From the NCBI GenBank assembly GCA_034112445.1, contig JAWUVI010000008.1, positions 40,297 through 104,296 on the forward strand: 64,000 nucleotides of DNA, in the 5' to 3' direction. Both the position numbers and the translations under genes were made by a program. This DNA is from Pelagadaptatus sp034112445. GTDB lineage: Bacteria > Pseudomonadota > Gammaproteobacteria > Pseudomonadales > Cellvibrionaceae. The notes under the pieces were generated by a model. The model saw nothing but the letters and a program-made list of their open reading frames with translations, was not told the DNA's origin and did not search any database. This document shows, piece after piece, positions 1 to 9,498 of the stretch (positions are counted from its first letter, which is position 1; the number at the start of each line of letters is the position of its first letter).

Positions 1-2353
1 CGCGCTGAGTTAATAACTCTTCACGTTGCTCTGTATCACGCTCCATTGACTCGATTGCACCTTCAAGAATGGCTCGCGCCTCAGACAGACCCTCAGATTC
101 GGCTTGCATTTGCTCTTGTGCTTCTTGAATCTCGCTATCAACTCGCTCACGTCGGACCAAAACCTGCTCAACACGAACTTTTTTAGCACTAAGCTGAGCG
201 CGAAGCTCACCATGCTTACGAGTTTGCTCATTAGACTCTCGTCTTAGATTCTCTCGGGCCAGCTCATACTCTTTTATCGAATCACGACCACTGGCTTGCT
301 TGGCGCTTAGAGAGTCGATAGTTTTTTGTGACTCTTCAATTTCTAACGTTAAAGCTTCTAGTTCTTTCTTACGAGCAATAACACCAGAAGTAGCGTCAGA
401 ATCACGTGCAACCCGCAACCAATTAGCCCCCAACCAGATACCATCTCGAGTCATTACAGACTCAAATGCAGACAAGCTGGAACGTAATGCTAAAGCGTCT
501 TGCAAGTTATCGGCGGCGTAGATATTACCTAGCTGACTGACGAGATCGATATTTGCCGTAACCTTGTCCAATAATGTTGCTGCTGGACCGCCTTTAGCAG
601 CTATGTCATTACCAGTAAAACCAACATCAAGAAGTATCAATTCACCTTGAGTTAAATCACCCAACACCCTGGTAACAGAATCGAAGCCCTTAGTACAAAC
701 TGCTTGCAAAGTATTTCCAAGGGCTGTTTCGACCGCTTTGTCCCAGCCAGACTCAACTTCAATAGAATCAGACAGGCGTGAAGCAGTATCCAAATCGTTG
801 GTTGCCAACCACTTATTAACACAATCACTTTGTGAATCTAACGCTGCTTGTTGCAATGCTTCTAAAGAAGCATGTCGGCCACGTTTACTCTGTAACTCAC
901 TGCGGGCTGTATCGAGCTGATTGCCCAAAGTTACGGATTCAGTCCGCAAGTTATCAAGTTCGTCATTAACATTTTCGGACTGTTCTTGCTTCTCTGACTG
1001 CACCAATTCCATTTCGGCAAGCTGTTCGTTTAACTCCGCGATCTCTTCATCCGCTTCTCCGGCAACTAGGCCTTCTTGCTCGGTTTTCAACTTGGTTATG
1101 CGATCTAACAAGCGTGATTGAACTAAATCTAAATGTTGAATACGTGACTGTTGCACTTCTGCTTTTTGACGAGGCTCAGCAGCTGTCTGATTGAAGTCAT
1201 CCCAAGATTGCTGCCATGCTTGCATAGATTCTTCTGCAATTAATAATGATTCGCCAGACGTTTCTTCAGCCTCTAAAATCAGCTCTAGCTCGGGCTCTAT
1301 TTCAAGCAATTCACTTTGCCAGTTTTCAGCCTTATCTTTATCCGTTAACAGATGCTCTTGCGATTCAGTAAAGTCTTTTTCTGTTTGCGCTATATCAATC
1401 TGCAACTGACGGCCACGCTCTTGTGAATGCTTAATAGTCTGTTCAATTCGTGAAATATCTGAGCCAATTGAATAAAACCGCTCTTGCACAGCATTGAGTT
1501 TATCGCCTTGATCCGTATATTCGCTGCGATACTTTTCGATAGACGCATCGTGATGCAATTGATCACTGATCAGCGACTCAACCTGTAATTCAAACTCGGT
1601 AATAGCGGCTTTGCGGCCAGAGGCTTTTTCATCAAGCAATTTAACTCGTAAAGCCTGTAATTGTGCTTTAAGTAAGCGCTCTTCTTTTTTGAATTCTGTG
1701 TATTTTTCTGCCGACTGTGACTGACGATGTAAACGTGACAATTGACGTTCAAGTTCATCACGAATATCGGTTAAACGCTCAAGGTTTTCATGAGTTCGGC
1801 GCATACGATTTTCAGTATCACGACGCCGCTCTTTGTATTTAGAAATACCGGCCGCTTCTTCAATGTAGACTCTTAATTCTTCAGGCTTAGATTCAATCAG
1901 GCGGGAAATCATGCCCTGCTCAATAATGGCGTAACTGCGAGGCCCTAAGCCAGTTCCTAAGAAAATATCGGTGATATCACGACGTCGACACTTAGTGCCA
2001 TTAAGATAATAACTATTTTGGGAGTCACGAGTTACTTTTCGTTTAATTGAAATTTCTGAAAAACCCGAATATTCACCGACTAATGTGCCATCGCTATTAT
2101 CAAACACCAACTCAATCGAGGCCTGCCCTACAGGCTTACGGCCACCAGAGCCATTAAAGATGACGTCTGTCATTGACTCGCCACGTAGGTTTTTAGCCGA
2201 TGATTCACCCATCACCCAACGAACAGCATCAATAATATTAGATTTACCACAACCATTTGGACCGACGACGGCCCCTAGGTTACTAGGAAAATTAACTGTG
2301 GTTGGGTCAACAAAAGACTTAAAGCCAGCCAGCTTAATACACTTTAACCGCAT
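1..2353 (-). CDS. smc: Chromosome segregation ATPase SMC, 5' part (runs off the left edge)
   Basis: This is the N-terminal 784 codons of SMC, the ATPase that with ScpA and ScpB compacts and helps segregate the chromosome. The start is ATG at 2353 (MRLKCIKLAGFKSFVD). The Walker A GPNGCGKSN lies near residues 32-40, followed by the conserved head segment VMGESSAKNLRG. From about residue 170 the chain is a long coiled coil rich in Glu, Gln and Lys. A globular hinge-like stretch at roughly residues 520-660 (SGWDKAVETALGN, LILLDVGFTGND) is followed by the second coiled coil. The Walker B end lies outside the window. No other gene uses this strand here; the several ORFs on the opposite strand are shadows. 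Confidence 0.96.
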   Translation of the reverse strand, partial: MRLKCIKLAGFKSFVDPTTVNFPSNLGAVVGPNGCGKSNIIDAVRWVMGESSAKNLRGESMTDVIFNGSGGRKPVGQASIELVFDNSDGTLVGEYSGFSEISIKRKVTRDSQNSYYLNGTKCRRRDITDIFLGTGLGPRSYAIIEQGMISRLIESKPEELRVYIEEAAGISKYKERRRDTENRMRRTHENLERLTDIRDELERQLSRLHRQSQSAEKYTEFKKEERLLKAQLQALRVKLLDEKASGRKAAITEFELQVESLISDQLHHDASIEKYRSEYTDQGDKLNAVQERFYSIGSDISRIEQTIKHSQERGRQLQIDIAQTEKDFTESQEHLLTDKDKAENWQSELLEIEPELELILEAEETSGESLLIAEESMQAWQQSWDDFNQTAAEPRQKAEVQQSRIQHLDLVQSRLLDRITKLKTEQEGLVAGEADEEIAELNEQLAEMELVQSEKQEQSENVNDELDNLRTESVTLGNQLDTARSELQSKRGRHASLEALQQAALDSQSDCVNKWLATNDLDTASRLSDSIEVESGWDKAVETALGNTLQAVCTKGFDSVTRVLGDLTQGELILLDVGFTGNDIAAKGGPAATLLDKVTANIDLVSQLGNIYAADNLQDALALRSSLSAFESVMTRDGIWLGANWLRVARDSDATSGVIARKKELEALTLEIEESQKTIDSLSAKQASGRDSIKEYELARENLRRESNEQTRKHGELRAQLSAKKVRVEQVLVRRERVDSEIQEAQEQMQAESEGLSEARAILEGAIESMERDTEQREELLTQR

Positions 2354-2532
2354 ACAAACGTTTCACTCAGATTTTATAAGCTATTGATATTGCTTGGTAT
2401 TTTATTGTTAAGAACATTTATAGGCGGCCTTTTAAACAACATTACAGGTAAACTGCCGAAGACTTCATAAGTTCTATCAGAAAGGCGAAATTCTACCGTT
2501 AAAAAGCTCTATTTGAAACGTTTAATAAGAAC

Positions 2533-3831
2533 TTAAGGCAGTTGATTTTCCACCACTAAGGCAATCTTATTCATACCCTCGACAAGGGTCACAGGACCAA
2601 AATTAGACTGCCAGTCACCTGCCGCCGGAACCGCATCACCTGACTTAGAAATACGCACAATAACTTCAAGTTCGCTAGCACTGTGTATATCCATTCCAGG
2701 AGCCATTGCCAAGGTTTTATCAAGAACAGTAGTAAGAGGTAGCTCTGACCCATTAAAACGCTTAATAGCCAAAGGCATTTTGGCACCCTGCCAAGCTCGC
2801 GCATAGATCAATACCGTATCCGTTGCCGCAATAGAAACACCTGGGGCCAGAGAAACCGTAACCTCTATTGCCGACGCAGTTATGCCATCCGTCGACACAT
2901 CTGTCGACAAAGCCAACACATTAGACTCTGACGTTACGCCCAACTGCGATTGTGCTCGCGCTATACCAGCAACTAGCCCCTGCCCTACAGGAGAATTAGC
3001 CCCTAAAACATCAACCGCTCGCTGCCAAAAACTTATCGCCCCGAGAAAGTCATTTTTTTCATAAGACTCTATACCCGACAACCCTAACGCGGTTGACTCC
3101 AAGGGGTTTATCTCCAAAGATTTTTCCGTAAGCACGCTGACTTCTGGGGTGATGACATTGCCAGAAGCCAAAAATACCACTTGCGCCAACTCAGCCATTA
3201 ATCGTGACTTTTGCTTAGCGCTTTCAACTATGGACTCACCATTTTGCAACAAATGAGTATAGTGGAGCACCGCCAAACCATACCCACCCGTTTCAGCCGC
3301 CAATCTCGCCAATAAATAGCGACTCTGCTCGTCGTTAGGCTTAGCCCCAACAACATCCAGAAGTTTAGCCAACAACTCCTTAGAAACTTCATCACTAGGT
3401 TGCTGGCCTGTTTGCATTGCAGAAATTTGCTGCTGATAGCGTTTATCAAGCAGTAATTGAACATCCACCTCATCAACCGCCCCGGATGAAAAGTAAAAAA
3501 GATAGGAACCTGTGACAGCAAGTAAAGCCCCAACCAACAATGGCCAACCCTTACCTGAAAACTTTTTGCTTTCAGCGATTTCAGAATCACTTAACAGCAC
3601 CTGCTCTAATTCTTTGGTTATTTGGGTATACTCGTCTGATGTTATTTCCTCTCGAGCCAACTGAGCATTTAATTCTTGGCGACGCTCATTGAACACATCC
3701 AGCAAAACATCCTTTCTATCTTGCGCGCTTTCATTGCCACGGTTATTTACCATAGCCTCCATAAGCACGGGCCAGATAACAAAACACACAGATACAAAAG
3801 CCAACAATGCTGCAAGCAACCAAAAACTCAT
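2533..3831 (-). CDS. ccmI: Cytochrome c biogenesis protein CcmI
   Basis: The product is a 432-residue inner-membrane protein of the System I cytochrome c maturation pathway, which holds apocytochrome c for haem attachment. An N-terminal membrane segment (WLLAALLAFVSVCFVIWPV) precedes a cytoplasmic charged helix (DVFNERRQELNAQLAREEI), which is the CcmI signature. A second membrane segment near residues 95-112 is followed by a periplasmic TPR-like domain (KQQSRYLLARLAAETGGYG-type repeats). The gene lies 49 bases downstream of ccmH on the same strand, so the two are probably cotranscribed. The remaining ccmA-G genes are not in this window, so ccmHI is split from the usual operon or the rest lies elsewhere. 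Confidence 0.9.
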   Translation of the reverse strand: MSFWLLAALLAFVSVCFVIWPVLMEAMVNNRGNESAQDRKDVLLDVFNERRQELNAQLAREEITSDEYTQITKELEQVLLSDSEIAESKKFSGKGWPLLVGALLAVTGSYLFYFSSGAVDEVDVQLLLDKRYQQQISAMQTGQQPSDEVSKELLAKLLDVVGAKPNDEQSRYLLARLAAETGGYGLAVLHYTHLLQNGESIVESAKQKSRLMAELAQVVFLASGNVITPEVSVLTEKSLEINPLESTALGLSGIESYEKNDFLGAISFWQRAVDVLGANSPVGQGLVAGIARAQSQLGVTSESNVLALSTDVSTDGITASAIEVTVSLAPGVSIAATDTVLIYARAWQGAKMPLAIKRFNGSELPLTTVLDKTLAMAPGMDIHSASELEVIVRISKSGDAVPAAGDWQSNFGPVTLVEGMNKIALVVENQLP

Positions 3832-3880
3832 AATGGGTAATCCAATATTAAAAAAAGAGATCGATAGGAATCAAACATAC

Positions 3881-4399
3881 CTATGTTTGCCGCTCATTGG
3901 CAGCCTGTAATAATTTTTTTAGCTTTGCTTCCGATATAGTTGCAGAATCAAGCTCATCTGTGATGCTCACATCAACCTTACGATTCCTAACCCTGACCAC
4001 CAAAACAACGGTTACAGCACCTATAAGCAAAAGAATCAGAGGCAAGCCCCATAGCATCATCGTGTTGCGCTTTAACTGCGGCCGATACAAGACGTAATCA
4101 CCATAACGGCTAACCATAAAATCAATGATTTCTTTGTCCGACTGCCCATCTTCTAGTAAGCGGTGCAACTCCCGACGCAAATCTTGAGCTATGGCAGAAT
4201 CAGAACCCGCTAGGTTCTGATTCTGGCACTTAGGACAACGTAACTCTTCAATAAAGCTCTGATAGCGCTGACGGGTAACGTCATCATCAAACTCATAAAT
4301 CTCTACAACCGCATGAGTCCAAACCGACACAAGCAATAGGGCAATAGAAAAACCGGATAAACATGAGCAGCGAATAAAATTCTTCAAACAATACAGCAT
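3881..4399 (-). CDS. ccmH: Cytochrome c maturation protein CcmH (thiol-disulfide component)
   Basis: CcmH/CycL is a membrane-anchored periplasmic thioredoxin-pathway protein that reduces apocytochrome c cysteines before haem ligation. An N-terminal hydrophobic signal or anchor is followed by the redox motif LRCPKCQNQ near residue 53, then the family block AIAQDLRRELHRLLEDG and a second membrane helix (LWGLPLILLLIGAVTVVLVV). I use ATG at 4399 rather than the TTG one codon upstream. The start lies about 245 bases from the divergent tRNA-Val gene, so the ccmHI promoter must be in that gap. Family membership is clear; the length of about 172 residues is typical of the short CcmH form. Confidence 0.9.
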   Translation of the reverse strand: MLYCLKNFIRCSCLSGFSIALLLVSVWTHAVVEIYEFDDDVTRQRYQSFIEELRCPKCQNQNLAGSDSAIAQDLRRELHRLLEDGQSDKEIIDFMVSRYGDYVLYRPQLKRNTMMLWGLPLILLLIGAVTVVLVVRVRNRKVDVSITDELDSATISEAKLKKLLQAANERQT

Positions 4400-4598
4400 C
4401 AAACAAACACTCGAGAAAGGAATACGTTAAAGGTCGAGTATACCAGCGCCAAAAGCTAGCCAGCAAACGAGAACGGACTTATTTCAGACCCAATGTAGCA
4501 ATAGCTCACTGTGAACGCACCCTACCTATCAAAACAAAAACAAAGTGCTTAATTTTTAAGCTCAATTTAAATTCAATGGACTTTTTTATAAAAAGTTA

Positions 4599-4626
4599 TT
4601 GACCCTGCCCGAATTATCCGTATTAT
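4599..4626 (+). promoter_or_regulatory. Sigma-70-type promoter of the tRNA-Val/tRNA-Asp unit
   Basis: A -35 box TTGACC (4599-4604) is followed after 16 bases by TATTAT (4621-4626). A GC-rich discriminator (ACGCGGCTCC) follows, as in stringently controlled stable-RNA promoters. The tRNA-Val gene starts 19 bases downstream of the -10 box. Confidence 0.75.
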
Positions 4627-4645
4627 ACGCGGCTCCTGACAGCGC

Positions 4646-4721
4646 GGGTGATTAGCTCAGCTGGGAGAGCATCGCCCTTACAAGGCGAGGGTCGGGGGTT
4701 CGATCCCCTCATCACCCACCA
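4646..4721 (+). tRNA. tRNA-Val (anticodon TAC)
   Basis: The 76-base cloverleaf has acceptor GGGTGAT pairing with ATCACCC, D arm GCTCAGCTGGGAGAGC, anticodon loop CTTACAA with anticodon TAC, and T arm GGGGGTTCGATCCCC. CCA is encoded at 4719-4721. It shares a promoter and terminator with the tRNA-Asp gene 65 bases downstream. Confidence 0.96.
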
Positions 4722-4786
4722 TTTCTTTAGGTGACATTAACCTTTTAGGTTAACTAAAGAAGGACTGTAAGCTGTTAGGAAATTGC

Positions 4787-4863
4787 GGACCGGTAGTTCA
4801 GCTGGTTAGAATACCGGCCTGTCACGCCGGGGGTCGCGGGTTCGAGTCCCGTCCGGTCCGCCA
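4787..4863 (+). tRNA. tRNA-Asp (anticodon GTC)
   Basis: The 77-base cloverleaf has acceptor GGACCGG pairing with CCGGTCC, anticodon loop CTGTCAC with anticodon GTC, T arm GCGGGTTCGAGTCCCGT, and encoded CCA at 4861-4863. It is very close to the Escherichia coli tRNA-Asp layout. It is the second gene of the tRNA-Val/tRNA-Asp transcript. Confidence 0.96.
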
Positions 4864-4872
4864 ACATTCCAT

Positions 4873-4901
4873 AAAAAAAGCGCCTTTAAGGCGCTTTTTT
4901 T
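4873..4901 (+). terminator. Rho-independent terminator of the tRNA-Val/tRNA-Asp unit
   Basis: The stem GCGCC (4880-4884) and GGCGC (4890-4894) has a TTTAA loop and is flanked by seven A and seven T, which extends the pairing. It may also stop transcripts from the other strand. Confidence 0.85.
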
Positions 4902-4972
4902 ATATCTATACCTTTTAATATTTGCGTATACCCACTATTACAACCCACCCTTAGCTCCCAGAAGCTATAAGT

Positions 4973-5656
4973 TCACTTCTCTGAGAAGAAAATATCGCCG
5001 TAATATGCTGTTGCGCTTGAGAGACTATTATCAGTATCGGTCATAATTGCCACAGCATCGATATAGCGATAAGCCACACGATTTTTTTCAGCACTACCTT
5101 TATCACCAAACTGCTTAATTAAATCTTGGTAAACATTACGTTTTTCAACAAACCAAACATTAACAGCCGCGCTGCGACCTTTTACCGCCAGCATTTTCGC
5201 ATTGCTTTTAGCAAAAGCGTTATCCCAACTTTCACCCTGCTTTTGGTTACTTGACCACACATAATTTAACGCTTTTGTTTTCCATATTTGCCAGCCTCCA
5301 TCTATCACCACATACAATCGAGCCGCATAATCATCCCCCTGCTTACTGGTCTCATCCATACCCATTAAGGAGTTACTTATACGCCAAGACCAATTTAAAT
5401 AAGGAGTTTCGATAAGATCTACCGTAATTTTTTTAGCTATTCCAGAAGCTGAACCTTCACTGACAGCCTGTAGAAACTTTCGATCGTTTTGCACAACAAT
5501 ACGGTATTGAGTTTCACCTGCAAACGCCTTAGATTGCCAAGCTTCAATGTTTTCTGATTCAAATTGAGCAATATTAATACGAGCATCAGATGAAGCTATA
5601 TTGCTCAGTACTGCAAACAACAAAAAGAAAAACACAGAAGACAATCTCATCACCAT
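4973..5656 (-). CDS. DUF3047-family exported protein
   Basis: This is an exported protein of about 227 residues of unknown function, resembling the DUF3047 family. I place the start at ATG 5656 (MVMRLSSVFFFLLFAVLSN). This gives a clean signal peptide and avoids the 35-base overlap with yaeQ that a GTG at 5704 would cause; ATG at 5650 is also possible. The family-like core includes YLNWSWRISNSLMGMDE, DDYAARLYVVIDGGW and ALNYVWSSNQKQGESWDN, consistent with a beta-sandwich periplasmic domain. It lies just downstream of yaeQ on the same strand. No catalytic motif is apparent. Confidence 0.75.
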   Translation of the reverse strand: MVMRLSSVFFFLLFAVLSNIASSDARINIAQFESENIEAWQSKAFAGETQYRIVVQNDRKFLQAVSEGSASGIAKKITVDLIETPYLNWSWRISNSLMGMDETSKQGDDYAARLYVVIDGGWQIWKTKALNYVWSSNQKQGESWDNAFAKSNAKMLAVKGRSAAVNVWFVEKRNVYQDLIKQFGDKGSAEKNRVAYRYIDAVAIMTDTDNSLSSATAYYGDIFFSEK

Positions 5657-5669
5657 TCCCAATAAAACA

Positions 5670-6200
5670 TTAAGTAAGTTCTTTCCACGATACTTCACAC
5701 TCACCTTTTTCAGCCGAAAAATAAGCTGTACCTTCAGTTATTGTGACCGCCATATCCATTGTACGCTCCACAAGAGTTGATAAAGCTTGAATGCTAGGCC
5801 ACGCCACCTGATAAACCTGTACATCTAATGCAGCAAACTTACTCGCTTCCTGACTCCACCAGACATCCGACTTCGAGTTAAAGCTGTAAACTTTCACGGA
5901 GCTAGAAATACGCGACGCCTTCTTTATTCTATCAACAGCAGGCTCACCCACATCAACCCACAATTTTATTTGGTCATCTAAGCTACGAGCCCAAATATCA
6001 GGCTCATCAGGAGAGCTCAGCCCCTTGGTGAAAGTTAAGTGTTCCTGCGCTTCAATACAGAAAGCCAACACTCTCACCATCATTCGCTCAGCGGTCTCTG
6101 AAGGGTGCTGAGCGATGGTTAAATTAAGCGTGTCGTAATAATTGCGATCTAGATCAGACAGCATTATTTTCATCTTGAAAATTGTTGGTTTTAGGGCCAC
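5670..6200 (-). CDS. yaeQ: YaeQ family protein
   Basis: The product is a 176-residue cytoplasmic protein of the YaeQ family, whose structure resembles PD-(D/E)XK nucleases but whose role is poorly defined. The start is GTG at 6200, preceded by AAGGAT, and yields the family-typical N-terminus MALKPTIFKM. Recognisable blocks are SETAERMMVRVLAFC, DEPDIWARSLDDQIKLWVDVG and KVYSFNSKSDVWWSQ. It is read together with the DUF3047 gene downstream and follows the merR-like terminator, so it is probably a separate short operon. Confidence 0.88.
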   Translation of the reverse strand: MALKPTIFKMKIMLSDLDRNYYDTLNLTIAQHPSETAERMMVRVLAFCIEAQEHLTFTKGLSSPDEPDIWARSLDDQIKLWVDVGEPAVDRIKKASRISSSVKVYSFNSKSDVWWSQEASKFAALDVQVYQVAWPSIQALSTLVERTMDMAVTITEGTAYFSAEKGECEVSWKELT

Positions 6201-6231
6201 CGTAAATCCTTAACTTTAAAAAACGTAAACG

Positions 6232-6257
6232 AAAAAAAACCGCTGTTATGCGGTCTT
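6232..6257 (-). terminator. Terminator after the merR-like gene
   Basis: On the minus strand the stem ACCGC, loop ATAACA and GCGGT are followed by a run of T (the A run at 6232-6239 on the plus strand). It lies 35 bases past the end of the merR-like gene and closes the pheST-ihfA block. Confidence 0.75.
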
Positions 6258-6292
6258 TAGTTAACTAACTGATAGTGGTATCTGACAAAAAA

Positions 6293-6652
6293 TTAATCAA
6301 TCTTAAGAACCAAAAGCACTTCTTCTAGTTCATTGATCATCTGTCCTATCAATTGTTGAAATTGATTACCATCCTCCTGAGAAGCCTCTCCACTCATTTG
6401 CTGTCGAGCACCGCCAATAGTAAAACCTTGATCGTATAAAAGCGCACGAATCTGGCGAATCGTAATAACATCTTGGCGCTGATAGTACCGACGATTACCT
6501 CGACGCTTAACCGGACTTAAATGAGGAAATTCTTGCTCCCAGTAACGCAAAACATGGGGCTTTACTGCGCATAACTCACTGACTTCACCAATGGTGAAAT
6601 AACGCTTGCCGGGGATAACAGGCAGCTCATCGTTATTCGTAGGTTCTAACAT
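6293..6652 (-). CDS. MerR-family transcriptional regulator
   Basis: This 119-residue MerR-type DNA-binding protein has the winged-helix block FTIGEVSELCAVKPHVLRYW near residues 19-38, then RRGNRRYYQRQDVITIRQI. A short C-terminal coiled-coil dimerisation helix (QFQQLIGQMINELEEVLLVL) follows. No effector-binding domain is present, so the ligand, if any, is unknown. The position directly downstream of ihfA, 23 bases away, is widely conserved in gammaproteobacteria and suggests cotranscription. Confidence 0.88.
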   Translation of the reverse strand: MLEPTNNDELPVIPGKRYFTIGEVSELCAVKPHVLRYWEQEFPHLSPVKRRGNRRYYQRQDVITIRQIRALLYDQGFTIGGARQQMSGEASQEDGNQFQQLIGQMINELEEVLLVLKID

Positions 6653-6675
6653 GCCGTCTTAAATCCTTAATATTG

Positions 6676-6972
6676 TTATTGCTCTTGATATCTTTCGACC
6701 CGAGCCTTGAGCTTTTGCCCCGGACGAAAGGTTACTACACGACGAGCCGTTATAGGTATTTCTTCACCGGTTTTTGGGTTTCGACCTGGGCGCTGAGTTT
6801 TATCGCGAAGATCAAAATTACCAAAGCCAGATAACTTCACCGGTTCATTATTTTCTAGAGAATTTGTGATCTCTTCAAAGAATAGCTCAACCAATTCCTT
6901 AGCTTCACGTTTATTAAAACCAAGTTCTTCGTATAACATTTCCGCTAAAACCGCTTTGGTCAGTGCCGTCAT
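6676..6972 (-). CDS. ihfA: Integration host factor subunit alpha
   Basis: The 98-residue HU/IHF-fold protein forms the IHF heterodimer with IhfB and bends DNA for replication, recombination and transcription. The start MTALTKAVLAEMLYEELGFN, the DNA-arm block GNFDLRDKTQRPGRNPKTGEE and the C-terminal RVVTFRPGQKLKARVE are diagnostic of the alpha subunit. It lies 40 bases downstream of pheT, the usual pheST-ihfA arrangement. Confidence 0.97.
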   Translation of the reverse strand: MTALTKAVLAEMLYEELGFNKREAKELVELFFEEITNSLENNEPVKLSGFGNFDLRDKTQRPGRNPKTGEEIPITARRVVTFRPGQKLKARVERYQEQ

Positions 6973-7012
6973 GCATTCAAGCCTATATTTATCTTATTCC
7001 AACCGAGAGAGA

Positions 7013-9418
7013 CTACCTAAGAGATGCTTCGTATTCTTGCTCTAATGCTTTTACGACACATTCCATAGAGGCGTTGATTTCTTCTTCAGTAAGAGTGCGT
7101 GATGGATGCTGATACGTCAAGCCCAGAGCAACACTTTTTCTTTGTGGATCAATGCCTTTGCCCACATATACATCAAACACCTTTAAGTCTATTAGGTCAT
7201 CCCCAGCAGTCAATATAACCGTATTTTTAAGCTTGGCTACGGAAATAGTTTGATCGACAACAACCGCAATATCTCGTCTAACTTCTGGGTATTTTGACAA
7301 AGGTAAAAACTCTGGAAGCTTGGCGTTTGCTATAGCCTGCTGAGTAATTTCAAATAAATATGCAGGCTGAGCCAGCCCCAACTTTTGCTGCAACTGAGGA
7401 TGCATCGCGCCGATAATACCAACCACGTTACCTGCCAATAGAATTTCAGCAGTCTGTCCTGGGTGAAGTGCCAAATGCTTTCCTGCAGAAAAGGTGAAAT
7501 CTTCACCAGAATTAGCAGTAGCCGTTAATGCTAGCACAGACTCTAAATCTCCCTTTAAATCGAAAAAATCTACTTTTTCAGACTCAGCTGACCATGACTC
7601 ATCTAATTTGGAGCCATAAATAAGTCCTGCCAGCATTGGTTCTTGCTGTAATGAATTCATGTCTTTGTCTTTGGAGACAAACCGCTGACCCGTTTCAAAA
7701 AGGCGAACACGACCTTGCTGGCGGTTCAGATTGTGCTGCAACGCACCAACTAGGCCAGGCCATAAGCTAGTGCGCATTTCAGCCATATCAGCACTGATAG
7801 GATTTTTTAATGTGATTTTATCACTGCCATCATCAAACAACTGCTGAAGCTTGGGCTCAACAAAACTATAAGTAATGGATTCCTGATAACCTTTGGCAAT
7901 TAATTGGCGACGCACTGCGTCTAGACCGATAATACTCTCTTGCTGCATCGCAATGGTTAAATCTGCTGTCAAACTGGTCGTAGGCAAACGGTTGTAACCA
8001 TAGACTCGCGCTAACTCTTCGAGCAAATCCTCTTCAATAGAAATATCAAAACGATAACTAGGAACGCTGAATATCCAACCTTCGGCCGTTGATGATGTTT
8101 GACTCAACCCTAGACGCGATAAAATATCAATCACCTCATCGTCAGCCATATCAAAACCAAGACCGCTTAAAATACGTGCGCGCCGTAAAGTTACTTCTCT
8201 ATCGGCTGGGGAAAATTCATTCTCAGTTAATATTAACGGCCCTGCCTCTCCACCAACAGCATCAAGCAATAAGGCAGTAGCTCGTTCTATGGCTGTTTCT
8301 TGTAACTTATAGTCAACGCCTCGCTCAAAACGGTGCGATGAATCTGTATGCAGCCCGTAATTACGGGCCTTACCTGCAATCGCTACCGGACTGAAAAACG
8401 CTCCCTCTAGGAAGATATCTTGTGTTGCGGCAGTGACTGAAGACGCACTGCCACCCATAATACCCGCCATTGCGATAGCTCTATTTTCATCAGCAATAAC
8501 CACAGTATCGTCACGCAATTTAATTTCCTGACCATCCAGCAAAGTAAGTTCTTCGCCAGCAACTGCCATGCGAACGTCAATAGCACCCACCAACGTATTT
8601 AAATCAAACGCGTGCATCGGCTGACCTAACTCAAGCAATACGTAATTGGTAACATCGACAACAGCATCTATAGAGCGCAGACCAGCACGACGTAGTTTTT
8701 CCTGCATCCATAAAGGACTTGGCTGGCTAATATCTATGCCGCGAATAATTCGGCCAACATAGCGTGAACATGACTCACCAGCACTCAATTTCACATTGAA
8801 AGTGTCGGTAATGGTTGGCACAACAGCCTCGATAGCAGGCTCAGTTACCGCCAAACGGTTTAATACGCCTACATCACGAGCAATGCCTTTCACCGACAAA
8901 CAATCACTGCGATTTGGGGTGAGATCCACTTCTATACAATTATCATCAAGACCTAAATACTCACGCAGATCTAAACCAACTGGAGCGTCAGCGGCCAATT
9001 CCCAAAGACCATCACTATCATCACCTAGCTGTAATTCAGTTTGAGCGCACAGCATGCCAAAGGATTCAACGCCACGCAGCTTGGCTTTCTTAATCTTAAA
9101 CGGCTTCCCATCAGCACCCGGCGGCAATTTAGCTCCAACCGTAGCAAAGGGAATTTTAATGCCTGGACGAGCATTTGGAGCACCGCAGACAACCTGTGCA
9201 ACTTCGTCACCACCAGCGACTTTACATACCCGCAACTTATCGGCATCCGGATGCTGTTCTGTTTCTAGAATTTCACCAACGATGATACCGCTGAAGTCTC
9301 CTGCAACAGGTTCTACTGCATCGACCTCTAGGCCACCCATGGTGATCTGTTCAACCAGCTCATCAGTAGTTAACTCAGGATTAACCCATTCACGTAGCCA
9401 ATTTTCGCTTAATTTCAT
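7013..9418 (-). CDS. pheT: Phenylalanyl-tRNA synthetase beta subunit
   Basis: The 801-residue beta chain of the (alpha-beta)2 phenylalanyl-tRNA synthetase has an N-terminal tRNA-binding OB fold (GIIVGEILETEQHPDADKLR). B3/B4 editing blocks follow (DAVVDVTNYVLLELGQPMHA, SSHRFERGVD), then the catalytic-like core (NPISADMAEMRTSLWPGL). A C-terminal anticodon-binding FDX domain (PEVRRDIAVVVDQ, VDVYVGKGIDPQRKS-like) ends the protein. Length matches the family. It is 80 bases downstream of pheS and shares its transcript. Confidence 0.97.
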   Translation of the reverse strand: MKLSENWLREWVNPELTTDELVEQITMGGLEVDAVEPVAGDFSGIIVGEILETEQHPDADKLRVCKVAGGDEVAQVVCGAPNARPGIKIPFATVGAKLPPGADGKPFKIKKAKLRGVESFGMLCAQTELQLGDDSDGLWELAADAPVGLDLREYLGLDDNCIEVDLTPNRSDCLSVKGIARDVGVLNRLAVTEPAIEAVVPTITDTFNVKLSAGESCSRYVGRIIRGIDISQPSPLWMQEKLRRAGLRSIDAVVDVTNYVLLELGQPMHAFDLNTLVGAIDVRMAVAGEELTLLDGQEIKLRDDTVVIADENRAIAMAGIMGGSASSVTAATQDIFLEGAFFSPVAIAGKARNYGLHTDSSHRFERGVDYKLQETAIERATALLLDAVGGEAGPLILTENEFSPADREVTLRRARILSGLGFDMADDEVIDILSRLGLSQTSSTAEGWIFSVPSYRFDISIEEDLLEELARVYGYNRLPTTSLTADLTIAMQQESIIGLDAVRRQLIAKGYQESITYSFVEPKLQQLFDDGSDKITLKNPISADMAEMRTSLWPGLVGALQHNLNRQQGRVRLFETGQRFVSKDKDMNSLQQEPMLAGLIYGSKLDESWSAESEKVDFFDLKGDLESVLALTATANSGEDFTFSAGKHLALHPGQTAEILLAGNVVGIIGAMHPQLQQKLGLAQPAYLFEITQQAIANAKLPEFLPLSKYPEVRRDIAVVVDQTISVAKLKNTVILTAGDDLIDLKVFDVYVGKGIDPQRKSVALGLTYQHPSRTLTEEEINASMECVVKALEQEYEASLR

Positions 9419-9498
9419 TCTTTGCTGTCTCTTTATTATTCGCGGATATTTCGCGTCACTTTCGTAATTCTTTCGCAGTTAAATCGGCGAACCTAACA

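Noticed and set aside
9054..9467. Plus-strand frame of 137 codons opposite pheT
   Set aside because: It is the antisense shadow of the well-conserved pheT N-terminus.
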